NCBI GenBank assembly: GCA_009695065.1
Contig: SIBR01000045.1
Span: 1-29,246 of the forward strand
Length of the DNA: 29,246 nucleotides
Reading direction: 5' to 3'
From: Opitutus sp.
Lineage (GTDB): Bacteria; Verrucomicrobiota; Verrucomicrobiae; Opitutales; Opitutaceae
Translations under genes and position numbers: made by a program
Notes under the pieces: model-generated
What the model was told of the DNA's origin: nothing
What the model saw: only the letters and a program-made list of their open reading frames with translations
Database searches by the model: none
In this document: positions 17,688-25,038 of the stretch, in pieces
Position numbering within the stretch: the stretch's first letter is position 1
Layout of the letters: every line of letters begins with the position of its first letter

Positions 17688-18341
17688 TCAGACCTTGTCG
17701 ACGATCCGGTCGGCGAGGCCGTACTCGATCGCTTCCTTCGCGTTCAGGTAGAAGTCGCGGTCGGTGTCGCGATTAATGCGCTCAAGCGGCTGGCCGGAGG
17801 CGGTGGCGAGAATCTGGTTCAACTCGGAGCGGAGTTTTTCCATTTCCTGCGCCTGGATGTTGATGTCGCTCGCCGGGCCGATCATGCGGCCGGAGATGAG
17901 TGGCTGGTGAATCAGGACGCGGGAGTGCGGGTAGAGGAGACGCCGGCCCTTGGCCGCGCCGCACAAAAGGATCGAGCCCATCGACGCGGCCATGCCGGTG
18001 ACGACGACCGTGATCGGCGAGGTCACGAGCTGCATCGTGTCGTAGATCGCCATGCCGGCCGTGATCGAGCCGCCCGGGGAGTTGACGTAGAAAATGATCT
18101 CCTTCCCCGGGTTGATCCCTTCGAGATAAAGGAGTCTTTCCGTGATGTCCTTGGCCGTCGCGTCCGTGACCGCGCCCCAGAGGAAGATTTTTCGTTGTTC
18201 GAGGAACTTCTTCTGAATGAGCAGCGCCACCGGGGCGTTCTTCTTCATCGAGGATTCGTCCTCTTTCTCGTCGTCATCGTCCTCGTCGTCGAGACGGGGG
18301 AGGGGGGCGGAGAGTGCGGGTTGAAGATGGTCAAAATACAT
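17688..18341 (-). CDS. clpP: ATP-dependent Clp protease proteolytic subunit
   Basis: The 217-residue product carries the ClpP triad: Ser120 in GMAASMGS, His145 in LIHQP and Asp192 in RDTDRD, plus YVNSPGGS and the C-terminal YGLADRIVDKV. It forms the chambered serine protease that works with ClpX/ClpA-type ATPases in protein turnover. Before the conserved domain lies an unusual acidic stretch (DDEDDDDEKEDE, residues 18-29). Two starts are possible: 18341 (chosen, includes the acidic segment) or the ATG at 18248 (MKKNAPV). The latter has AAAGAGGA about 10 nt upstream and gives 186 residues, close to mature ClpP. The acidic segment could be a propeptide if translated. Its neighbour guaD lies upstream on the same strand. 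Confidence 0.93.
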   Translation of the reverse strand: MYFDHLQPALSAPLPRLDDEDDDDEKEDESSMKKNAPVALLIQKKFLEQRKIFLWGAVTDATAKDITERLLYLEGINPGKEIIFYVNSPGGSITAGMAIYDTMQLVTSPITVVVTGMAASMGSILLCGAAKGRRLLYPHSRVLIHQPLISGRMIGPASDINIQAQEMEKLRSELNQILATASGQPLERINRDTDRDFYLNAKEAIEYGLADRIVDKV

Positions 18342-18456
18342 GGGGGGGTGGAACGTTGAGCGGCTACGGCCGATTGGCAAGTGCCGGCTACCGGATGGCG
18401 GGTGGTATGCCGCTGGGTGGATTTGGCTGCGCCCAGCCGCCTGGACCGGCCAATCC

Positions 18457-18930
18457 TCAATAGGCAATCTTGTCGGACTTGGCCTGCCATGCCTGAAACG
18501 ACGCCTGCGCCTCGTCGCGCATCAGCGGCTGCATGGCGATCGCGCGGCGCTCGGGCGCCAGCGGGATCTGCCGGTAAATAAACTCGTCGTCGAAGCCGAT
18601 GGCCGCCGCGTCGGCGCGCGTGCTGCCGTAGAATACCCGTGGAATGCGGGCCCAATAGATAGCGGCGAGGCACATCGGGCAGGGCTCGCAACTGGTGTAA
18701 AGCTCACACTCCTCAAGGGAGAACTTCCCGAGTTTACCGCATGCCTCCCGGATGGCGGTGATCTCGGCGTGGGCCGTCGGGTCATTGGTCGAGGTCACCC
18801 CATTGCTGCCACGGGCGATAATCCCGCCGCGGCGCACGATCACGCAGCCGAAGGGGCCGCCCCAGTTCTGGCGCATGCCGGCTTCCGCGAGCGCGATCGC
18901 TTCACGCATGAAAATTTGTTCCGGGGTCAT
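18457..18930 (-). CDS. guaD: Guanine deaminase
   Basis: From the ATG at 18930 the product has 157 residues, the same size as Bacillus-type GuaD. The cytidine-deaminase-fold zinc site is HAE (His54, catalytic Glu56) and PCPMC (Cys84, Cys87). What separates it from tRNA adenosine deaminases is the C-terminus: GFDDEFIYRQI and the tail FQAW...IAY, the domain-swapped end typical of GuaD. It converts guanine to xanthine with release of ammonia in the cytoplasm. It is divergent from malate synthase with a 68-bp gap, and an allantoinase-like gene follows, which suggests purine nitrogen use. A general nucleoside deaminase is the alternative. Confidence 0.88.
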   Translation of the reverse strand: MTPEQIFMREAIALAEAGMRQNWGGPFGCVIVRRGGIIARGSNGVTSTNDPTAHAEITAIREACGKLGKFSLEECELYTSCEPCPMCLAAIYWARIPRVFYGSTRADAAAIGFDDEFIYRQIPLAPERRAIAMQPLMRDEAQASFQAWQAKSDKIAY

Positions 18931-18998
18931 CGAGGGCGTTCCGGGCACGGTGAATATCGTGGTGACACCTGACAACGCGATAACCACGCTGCGCGTCC

Positions 18999-20588
18999 AT
19001 GGATTCCCTTCACCTTGCCGGGCTCGAAATTGTCGGGCCGATGAAGCCGCAGTATGCGGAAATATTCACGCCGGAGGCCTGCCGTTTCGTGGCGGATCTC
19101 TGCTCGAAATTTGGCGCGCGCCGCGAGGAGCTCCTCGCGCGGCGGGTCGCGCGGCAACGCGAGATCGATGCCGGCCGCATGCCCGACTTTCTCACTGAAA
19201 CCGCGGCGGTGCGCGGCGGCGACTGGCGGGTCCCGCCGCCACCGGCCGACTTGCTTGACCGCCGCACGGAGATCACGGGGCCGGTCGATCGCAAGATGGC
19301 CATCAACGCCTTGAACTCCGGCGCGCAGTGCTGGATGGCGGACTTCGAGGACGCGACGGCGCCGACCTGGGAAAACGTGGTCGAGGGCCAGATCAACATG
19401 CGCGACGCGATCCGTCGGACGATCACCTTCACCTCGCCTGAGGGGAAAAATTACGCGTTGAAGGAAAAGACCGCGACCATCGTCACGCGGCCGCGCGGCT
19501 GGCATCTCGAGGAGAAGCACGTGCTTTTCAACGGCCGCCGGATTTCCGCGTCGCTGTTCGACTGGGGATTCTATTTTTTCCACAACGCGAAGGAGCTCCT
19601 CGCGCGCGGCAGCGGGCCGTACTTCTACCTGCCGAAGCTGGAAAGTCATCTCGAGGCCCGGTTGTGGAACGACGTTTTCATCCACGCTCAGGCCGCCCTC
19701 TGCGTCCCGCGGGGCAGTGTGCGGGTCACCGTCCTGATCGAGACGATTCTCGGTGCCATTGAGGCCGAGGAGATCCTCTACGAATTGCGCGAACACGCCT
19801 CCGGGCTGAATTGCGGCCGCTGGGATTACATTTTCAGCGTGGTGAAAAAATTCCGCAACCGGCCGGAGTACGTGTTCCCCGACCGTGCGCTGATCACGAT
19901 GACGGTGCCGTTCATGCGGAACTACTGCCTGCACGTGATCAATGTCTGTCACCGCCACGGCGCTTACGCGATGGGCGGGATGGCCGCGCAGATTCCGATC
20001 AAGAACAATCCCGCTGCCAATGACACGGCGATGGCCAACGTGCGCGCGGACAAGGAGCGCGAGGCGACGGACGGCCACGATGGCACCTGGGTTGCCCATC
20101 CGGGCCTCGTGCCGGTCGCCTTGGAGGCGTTTGCCAAGCACATGAAGGGGCCGAACCAACTGCACCGCACCCACGATGTGACAACAACCGCGGCGATGCT
20201 GCTGGTCCCCCAGCGCGGGCCCATCACGGAAGCCGGGGTGAAGCGGAATCTCAGCGTCGGCATCCAGTATTTCGAGGCGTGGCTGGGCGGTTCCGGCTGT
20301 GAACCGATCTACAATCTCATGGAAGATCTGGCTACCGCCGAGATCTCGCGCGCCCAGCTCTGGCAGTGGCTGCGCTACGGCGCGACGCTTGAGGACGGCC
20401 GCAAGATCACGCCGGAACTCTACGATCAGTTCCTCGTCGAGGTATTGAAACAGGTTCGCGAGGAAAAAGGTGCGGCGCGCTACGACAGCGGGCATTTCAA
20501 GACGGCGGTCGAGGTGTTCATGCGCATGTCGAAGAGCAGCCAGTTCGACGAGTTCCTGTCGCTACCCGCCTACGAACTCCTGCCGTGA
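18999..20588 (+). CDS. aceB: Malate synthase A
   Basis: The 529-residue protein matches malate synthase A in length and motifs. These include [15 protein letters not shown] (acidic metal-site region), [32 protein letters not shown] (conserved Glu), [22 protein letters not shown] and [10 protein letters not shown]. It condenses glyoxylate with acetyl-CoA to give malate. No isocitrate lyase gene is present here, so the glyoxylate could come from another route such as purine/ureide breakdown, given guaD and an allantoinase-like gene on either side. Intergenic DNA of 136 bp with a perfect stem-loop separates it from the next gene. Confidence 0.97.
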   Translation: MDSLHLAGLEIVGPMKPQYAEIFTPEACRFVADLCSKFGARREELLARRVARQREIDAGRMPDFLTETAAVRGGDWRVPPPPADLLDRRTEITGPVDRKMAINALNSGAQCWMADFEDATAPTWENVVEGQINMRDAIRRTITFTSPEGKNYALKEKTATIVTRPRGWHLEEKHVLFNGRRISASLFDWGFYFFHNAKELLARGSGPYFYLPKLESHLEARLWNDVFIHAQAALCVPRGSVRVTVLIETILGAIEAEEILYELREHASGLNCGRWDYIFSVVKKFRNRPEYVFPDRALITMTVPFMRNYCLHVINVCHRHGAYAMGGMAAQIPIKNNPAANDTAMANVRADKEREATDGHDGTWVAHPGLVPVALEAFAKHMKGPNQLHRTHDVTTTAAMLLVPQRGPITEAGVKRNLSVGIQYFEAWLGGSGCEPIYNLMEDLATAEISRAQLWQWLRYGATLEDGRKITPELYDQFLVEVLKQVREEKGAARYDSGHFKTAVEVFMRMSKSSQFDEFLSLPAYELLP

Positions 20589-20599
20589 TGGCCGGACGA

Positions 20600-20648
20600 G
20601 AACGCGATCTCGCGGCGTCCGATTCCACTGCGCCGCGAGATCGCGTTC
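20600..20648. repeat. Perfect 18-bp inverted repeat between aceB and the allantoinase-like gene
   Basis: GAACGCGATCTCGCGGCG (20600-20617) and its exact reverse complement (20631-20648) flank a 13-nt loop. As RNA this is a very stable 18-bp hairpin, 11 nt after the aceB stop. No T-run follows it, so it is not a classic intrinsic terminator. It may shield the aceB mRNA 3' end, attenuate read-through into the next gene, or be a REP-like element. Confidence 0.9.
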
Positions 20649-20724
20649 GGGGAACCGGGCGGGTTCGGGCGTTTTTGAAACCGCGCTCTTCCCGGCGCTC
20701 GCCTTGGTTTGAAGCTGCCGCAGC

Positions 20725-22089
20725 ATGAAATCGGACCTCGATTTGATCGTGCGCGGTGGAACGATCGTGACGCCCGCCGGCCTGCAGGTGGCGGATCTGG
20801 CGGTCGCGCACGGCCGCATTGTGAAGATTGCGCCGGAGATCATGGATGCCGCCGCGACCACGCTTGAGGCCGGGGGGCGGTACGTTTTCCCCGGCATCAT
20901 TGATGCCCACGTGCATTTCAGCGAACCCGGCCACACCGATTGGGAAGGTATCGCCGCGGGGTCCGCGGCGCTCGCGGCGGGCGGCGGGACATGCTTTTTC
21001 GACATGCCGCACGATTCCGAACCGCCCGTGCTCGACGCCGCGCGGTTGCGCGAGAAGCGGGCGCTCGCCGAGGAAAAATCCTGTGTCGATTTCGCGCTCT
21101 GGGGCGGACTCACGCCGTGCAACCTCGACCAATTGGCCGCCTTGCGCGACGCGGGCGCGATCGGCTTGAAGGCGTTTCTGGGTACGAGCGGGGTCGATGG
21201 TTTTCCCGGGGTCGATGCCGGCGTGTTGCGCGAAGGCATGAAGCGGGCGGCGCGGCTTGGCCTGTTGGTCGCGGTGCAGGCCGAGGATGCCGTGCTCGCG
21301 GCGAAATTCACCGCGGTGCAAAAGGCGAAGGGACGTGCCACCGCCAAGGCGTGGCTCGATGCCCGGCCGGTCGAAGTCGAGGTAGCGGCGATCCGGGTCG
21401 CGCTCGAACTGGCCGGCGAGACGGAATGTTCCCTGCATCTCTTGCAGGTGAGCAGCCCGGAAGGGCTGGCGCTCGTCGACGAGGCGCGGGCACAGCGCGT
21501 GGACGTCACCGCGGAAACTTGTCCGCATTATCTCTTGCTGAACGACCGGGACGTGGCGCGGATCGGCGCGCCCGCCCGGTGTGTGCCGCCGATCCGCGAC
21601 GAAAAGCGACGGATCGAGCTCTGGGCGGACCTGCGCGGCGGCCGGATTCACACGCTCGCTTCGGGTCATTCACCGGTTCCCGCCGACCGAAACACGCCGG
21701 ATAACTTTTTCGATCTCCCGGGCGGAATCGCTGGTGTGCAACACGGCTTTCAGTTGATGCTGTCCGAAGCTGCGGCCTCGATCGAAAAAGATTTGCCCGT
21801 GCTCGCCGCGGTGCTGGCCCGCAATGTCGCGCGGCGATTCCGACTGGAGGGGCGCAAGGGATTGCTGGCCGCGGGCTGCGAGGCGGACTTCACGATCGTC
21901 GAGTTTGGTCCGGCGCGGACGATTGCGGCCGACGAGTTGTGGACGTGGCATCGCGTCAGCGCCTATGTCGGCCGCCGGAGCAAGGCGCGCGTGACGGACA
22001 CCTATGTGCGCGGCAATGCGATCTATGCCGCCGGGCGGCTCGTGAATCTGCCGCCGCGGGGACGCTTCCTCACGCCGGAGAAGGCGTAG
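20725..22089 (+). CDS. Allantoinase/dihydroorotase-like amidohydrolase with a degenerate active site
   Basis: The 454-residue protein aligns along its length with allantoinases: FPGIIDAHVHFSEPGHTDWEG, AFLGTSGVDGFP, AETCPHYLLL, CVPPIRD and the C-terminal YVGRR...GRF. The first metal pair His62/His64 and the lysine that would be carboxylated (Lys149, GLKAFLG) are present. The three remaining positions are changed: Gln185 (VQAED, normally HCE), Gln241 (LLQVSSPEG, normally CHVSSPEG) and Gly314 (SGHSP, normally SDHSP). The protein probably cannot hold a normal binuclear metal centre, so it may be a pseudoenzyme or use other chemistry. Context (guaD, aceB) argues for purine/ureide metabolism; an inactive DHOase-like structural role is the alternative. 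Confidence 0.85.
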   Translation: MKSDLDLIVRGGTIVTPAGLQVADLAVAHGRIVKIAPEIMDAAATTLEAGGRYVFPGIIDAHVHFSEPGHTDWEGIAAGSAALAAGGGTCFFDMPHDSEPPVLDAARLREKRALAEEKSCVDFALWGGLTPCNLDQLAALRDAGAIGLKAFLGTSGVDGFPGVDAGVLREGMKRAARLGLLVAVQAEDAVLAAKFTAVQKAKGRATAKAWLDARPVEVEVAAIRVALELAGETECSLHLLQVSSPEGLALVDEARAQRVDVTAETCPHYLLLNDRDVARIGAPARCVPPIRDEKRRIELWADLRGGRIHTLASGHSPVPADRNTPDNFFDLPGGIAGVQHGFQLMLSEAAASIEKDLPVLAAVLARNVARRFRLEGRKGLLAAGCEADFTIVEFGPARTIAADELWTWHRVSAYVGRRSKARVTDTYVRGNAIYAAGRLVNLPPRGRFLTPEKA

Positions 22090-22105
22090 CCGGTCCCACC
22101 AGCCA

Positions 22106-22153
22106 GGGTCTTTTGTTTTGGCTCGAAGTGGAGCTGCGCCGCCCTCGGCGCGG
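22106..22153 (+). repeat. Half copy of the dispersed repeat found again at 23512-23559
   Basis: This 48-bp stretch matches 23512-23559 at 45 of 48 positions and includes TTTTGGCTCGAAGTGGAGC and GCCGCCCTCGGCGCGG. It lies between the convergent 3' ends of the allantoinase-like and MFS genes. Only the left arm is present here; the other copy is a full palindrome-like element. Confidence 0.85.
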
Positions 22154-22168
22154 ACGTCCTCTAGTGCG

Positions 22169-23437
22169 CTAATGCACCTTCGCGTAGTCCCGGTTGAACC
22201 ACGCCTTCGTGCCGATGAGCATGAGGACGCCGGTGCCGGCGCAAATGAGACCGGCCACCGTCATCAGGTGGGCGATGCCCAGGCTCTGCTTCCACATCCC
22301 GCCGAGCAGCGGGCCGAGCCCGGCGCCGACCGAGGAGAAAAAGTTCAGGAATCCCACCGAGGAGGCGCGCGTGTCGACTGGCACGATCTCGAAGCCCGCG
22401 GCGAAGACATTCGCCATGACGAGGCCGGTGCCGAGCCCCACCGCGATCGAGATGAGTTTCGTGTAAAGCAGGGAGTCAAAACTGCCGAGCAAGTGGTAGC
22501 ACGGAGCGCAGAACAACAGGCCGAGTCCGATCGCGTAGAACCGGGCGGCGTGCCAGCGCCGATACAGGCGGTCGGCCAGCCAGCCGCCGCCCGTCATGCC
22601 CACAAGCGTGGCGCCCTGCAGGTAGATCGTGGCGGCGAGCGACGCGTCGGCCAGGCCGAGGGAGAATTTCTCGCGGAAGAAGGTGGGCAGCCACGCATAC
22701 AGGAGCCAGAGGCCGAAGCTGTGCAGCGCGAAGACGGCACCGAGGAGGAGATAGCTCGGGATTTTCACCAGCGGTACGATGGCCAGCATGCTGCCCGATT
22801 TCTTGGTTTCGGCGTGGATCGATCCGGCGGAGCGCTTGAGGGCCAGATGGTAGGGGATGGCATAGAGCAGGCCCATGATTCCGAGAATGAAGAAGGCTGC
22901 CCGCCACTGGCCGCGGTCCGCCATGGTGCCGCTGAACCAGCCGCCGAAAACGACCCCGAAAATCTGGGCGGTTTTTAAGATGCCCACGGCCCGGGAGCGC
23001 GCGCCCGGCGGATAGGCGCTCCCCGTCAGCGAAATCGCGGCGGGCATATAAAGCGATTCGCTGATGCCGAGTAGCGCCCGGCAGACGAGAAACAGCACGA
23101 CGGACGTCGCCAGTCCGGTGAGCATCGTGCAAAGGCTCCACAAAATGAGGCTGAGCACGACCAACCGGCTCTGCGAAAACTTGTCGCCGATCTGGCCCGC
23201 GATGGGCGAACCCACTCCGTAGATGAAACTGAACACCGTTCCGATCAGGCCGAGCTGTACGTCCGTGAAACCGAGTTCGGTCTTCAGGATCGGATAAATG
23301 GAAAACACTGCTTGCCGGTCGCAGTAATTGAGCAGGTAGGCGATCCACATGGAGCCGACCAAGACCCCCGGCCCCAGCGCGGCATTCGTCGAGGGGCGGG
23401 CTTCGGATTGATTGGCTAGCGCGGGGGGGGCGCCCAT
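22169..23437 (-). CDS. Major facilitator superfamily transporter
   Basis: A 422-residue inner-membrane protein with about 12 hydrophobic segments in two halves, and a central polar loop around ALKRSAGSIHAETKKSG. MFS signatures are present: GQIGDKFSQSRLV after helix 2 (the GxxxDRxGRR-like loop), RALLGISES in helix 4, and GGWLADRLYRRW in the second half. NYCDRQAVFSIYP at the first helix is typical of Spinster-like and anion/sugar-acid symporter groups. The substrate is not readable; a sugar acid or ureide is plausible from the neighbours (dehydratase, amidohydrolase). The repeat copies lie on both sides of the gene. The start at 23437 has no evident Shine-Dalgarno sequence. Confidence 0.92.
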   Translation of the reverse strand: MGAPPALANQSEARPSTNAALGPGVLVGSMWIAYLLNYCDRQAVFSIYPILKTELGFTDVQLGLIGTVFSFIYGVGSPIAGQIGDKFSQSRLVVLSLILWSLCTMLTGLATSVVLFLVCRALLGISESLYMPAAISLTGSAYPPGARSRAVGILKTAQIFGVVFGGWFSGTMADRGQWRAAFFILGIMGLLYAIPYHLALKRSAGSIHAETKKSGSMLAIVPLVKIPSYLLLGAVFALHSFGLWLLYAWLPTFFREKFSLGLADASLAATIYLQGATLVGMTGGGWLADRLYRRWHAARFYAIGLGLLFCAPCYHLLGSFDSLLYTKLISIAVGLGTGLVMANVFAAGFEIVPVDTRASSVGFLNFFSSVGAGLGPLLGGMWKQSLGIAHLMTVAGLICAGTGVLMLIGTKAWFNRDYAKVH

Positions 23438-23500
23438 GGGGTATTTGGATTAGGCCGGTGCCCAGCACGGGGAGACAAGCGCAATATCTCCGGCCGGCGG

Positions 23501-23639
23501 CGTGAAGCCCGGGGACTTTCGTTTTGGCTCGAAGTGGAGCTACGCCGCCCTCGGCGCGGGCTCGCACCGCTTACGCGCCGAGGGCGGCATGTCCCCAGGA
23601 GGCGGATTTCAAAACAAAAGTCTCTGACGTGAAGCCCGG
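23501..23639. mobile_element. MITE-like palindromic element with 12-bp flanking direct repeats
   Basis: CGTGAAGCCCGG occurs at 23501-23512 and again at 23628-23639, flanking a 115-bp element. The element's outer arms GGACTTTCGTTTTG (23513-23526) and CAAAACAAAAGTCT (23610-23623) are inverted repeats with two mismatches. Inner arms 23544-23558 and 23574-23588 are a perfect 15-bp inverted repeat around a 15-nt loop. Terminal inverted repeats plus a direct repeat are what a short non-autonomous insertion leaves. No transposase is encoded. A second, left-arm-only copy is at 22106-22153. The direct repeat could instead belong to the element. Confidence 0.65.
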
Positions 23640-23667
23640 CCAACCGACGCTCTTCCTGCAGCCGCGT

Positions 23668-23696
23668 TGACCCTACTAAGATGGCAACCAATAGTT
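23668..23696 (+). promoter_or_regulatory. Candidate sigma-70-type promoter for the enolase-superfamily gene
   Basis: TTGACC (23668-23673, 5/6 to TTGACA) is followed after exactly 17 bp by AATAGT (23691-23696, 4/6 to TATAAT). It would give a leader of about 120 nt before the ATG at 23823. The -10 match is moderate. Confidence 0.35.
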
Positions 23697-23822
23697 GACG
23701 AATAACGATTCGGCCCGGGTTGCGGGCTGGCGTGGTCGGGCTTCGGCAACGGGGCGCCGGCCGGCGCGTGGGGATCCGAATTGACAGCGCCCGTGGCGGA
23801 CGGAACCCTGCGCCTTCGCTGC

Positions 23823-24944
23823 ATGAAAATCACTGACGTCGAGGGAATCATGCTCCGCCTGCCGAACGTGAAACCGATCGGCGATGGCTGCCAGTCGGTC
23901 CTGATCATTCGCGTCCACACTGACGCCGGGATCACCGGCATTGGCGAGGCGCACACGAATCCGCTGGTGAGCAAGGCGATCCTCGACGCGCCGTTGTGCT
24001 CGGTGTCAGCCGAGGGCTTGCGCAGCCTGCTGATCGGCGAGGACCCGCGCGATATCGGCCGGCTGTGGGACAAGATGTACCGCCACACCCAGACCTACGG
24101 GCGGCGCGGCATCGCGATGCACACGATCAGCGGCATCGACATCGCGCTGTGGGATATTCTCGGCAAGGTCGCGGGTCTGCCGTTGCACCGGCTGCTGGGT
24201 GGCGCGCGCCGGGCCGCGATGCCGCTTTATGCGAGCGACCTGTCGCAGTCGTCGCTGGCGGCAACGCTGGCGCTGGCGGGCAAGCACAAGGCTGCCGGCT
24301 ACCGCGCGATGAAATTCGGCTGGGGTGGACTGGGCAACGACGTGCGCAAGGACATTGCCGTCGCGGCGGCGATCCGCCGCGAGGTCGGCGACGACACCGA
24401 CATCATGATCGATATGGGTTTCGCGGTGCCGTTCGACGACGCGGTGCGCCTCAGCCGCGGCCTGGCCGAATCGCGGATCTACTTTCTCGAGGAGCCGCTT
24501 TCGCCGGACGACGTCACGGGTTTTGCCAAGCTGGTGGCGGTGTCACCGACGCCGATCGCGACCGGCGAAAAGGAAAGCACCCAGCATCCCTACCTTGACC
24601 TCATGGACCGGGGCGGCCTGCGGATCATTCAGCCCGATGTGGCGCGCGTCGGCGGGATTTCCGAGGCCATGCGCATCGCGGCGCATGCCGAGGCCCGCAA
24701 TGTGCGCGTGATCCCGCATTGCTGGTCCACGGACATCCTGGTGGCCGCCACGCTCCACTTTACCGCGACGTTGCGCGACTGTCCGTATTTGGAGTTCAAC
24801 GCCACCGACAATCCGTTGCGCACTGATCTCCTGGTGAATCCCTTCCGGCCGGTGAACGGCGAGTTGCGCGTGCCGGACAAGCCCGGCCTGGGGATCGAAC
24901 TGAACGAGGAGACTCTCGCCCGGTATCGTTGGGCGGGAGTCTGA
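23823..24944 (+). CDS. Mandelate racemase/muconate lactonizing enzyme (enolase superfamily), probable acid-sugar dehydratase
   Basis: From the ATG at 23823 the protein has 373 residues, beginning at the first strand of the capping domain (MKITDVEG); a TTG at 23781 would add 14 residues. The barrel shows Lys164 in MKFGWGG, metal ligands Asp197 (IDMG), Glu223 (FLEEP) and Glu249 (TGEKE), and His299 (IPHCWST) paired with the Asp of QPDVARVGG. Numbering runs parallel to mandelate racemase, but the second lysine of its KxK motif is Gly166. The His-Asp dyad therefore probably acts as base, as in acid-sugar dehydratases. It likely dehydrates a sugar acid to a 2-keto-3-deoxy acid; the substrate is unknown. 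An MFS transporter is divergent. Confidence 0.9.
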   Translation: MKITDVEGIMLRLPNVKPIGDGCQSVLIIRVHTDAGITGIGEAHTNPLVSKAILDAPLCSVSAEGLRSLLIGEDPRDIGRLWDKMYRHTQTYGRRGIAMHTISGIDIALWDILGKVAGLPLHRLLGGARRAAMPLYASDLSQSSLAATLALAGKHKAAGYRAMKFGWGGLGNDVRKDIAVAAAIRREVGDDTDIMIDMGFAVPFDDAVRLSRGLAESRIYFLEEPLSPDDVTGFAKLVAVSPTPIATGEKESTQHPYLDLMDRGGLRIIQPDVARVGGISEAMRIAAHAEARNVRVIPHCWSTDILVAATLHFTATLRDCPYLEFNATDNPLRTDLLVNPFRPVNGELRVPDKPGLGIELNEETLARYRWAGV

Positions 24945-24952
24945 AGCGGACT

Positions 24953-24969
24953 CCGGGAGACTTTCCCGG
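24953..24969 (+). terminator. Candidate hairpin after the enolase-superfamily gene
   Basis: CCGGGA (24953-24958) and TCCCGG (24964-24969) pair around a 5-nt loop, 8 nt after the stop codon. There is no following T-run, so its role as a terminator is uncertain. Confidence 0.3.
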
Positions 24970-25019
24970 GTTGGTGATGCCGGCGAAGCGAGCGACGGCA
25001 GACTTGCGGTGAGCCGGCG

Positions 25020-25032
25020 GACTCATTGAGTC
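25020..25032. promoter_or_regulatory. 13-bp perfect palindrome just upstream of ettA
   Basis: GACTCA-T-TGAGTC ends 6 nt before the ettA ATG at 25039, where a ribosome binding site would normally be. No Shine-Dalgarno sequence is visible. It could be an operator or a small hairpin affecting initiation; chance is possible at this length. Confidence 0.35.
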
Positions 25033-25038
25033 ACGCCC

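Larger units (their letters stand above)
23438..23822. other. 385-bp intergenic region with a MITE-like repeat and a candidate promoter
   Basis: This gap separates the divergent MFS and enolase-superfamily genes. It contains the palindromic element described separately at 23501-23639 and a candidate promoter at 23668-23696. I see no coding potential, tRNA or riboswitch-like motif in the rest. Confidence 0.6.
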
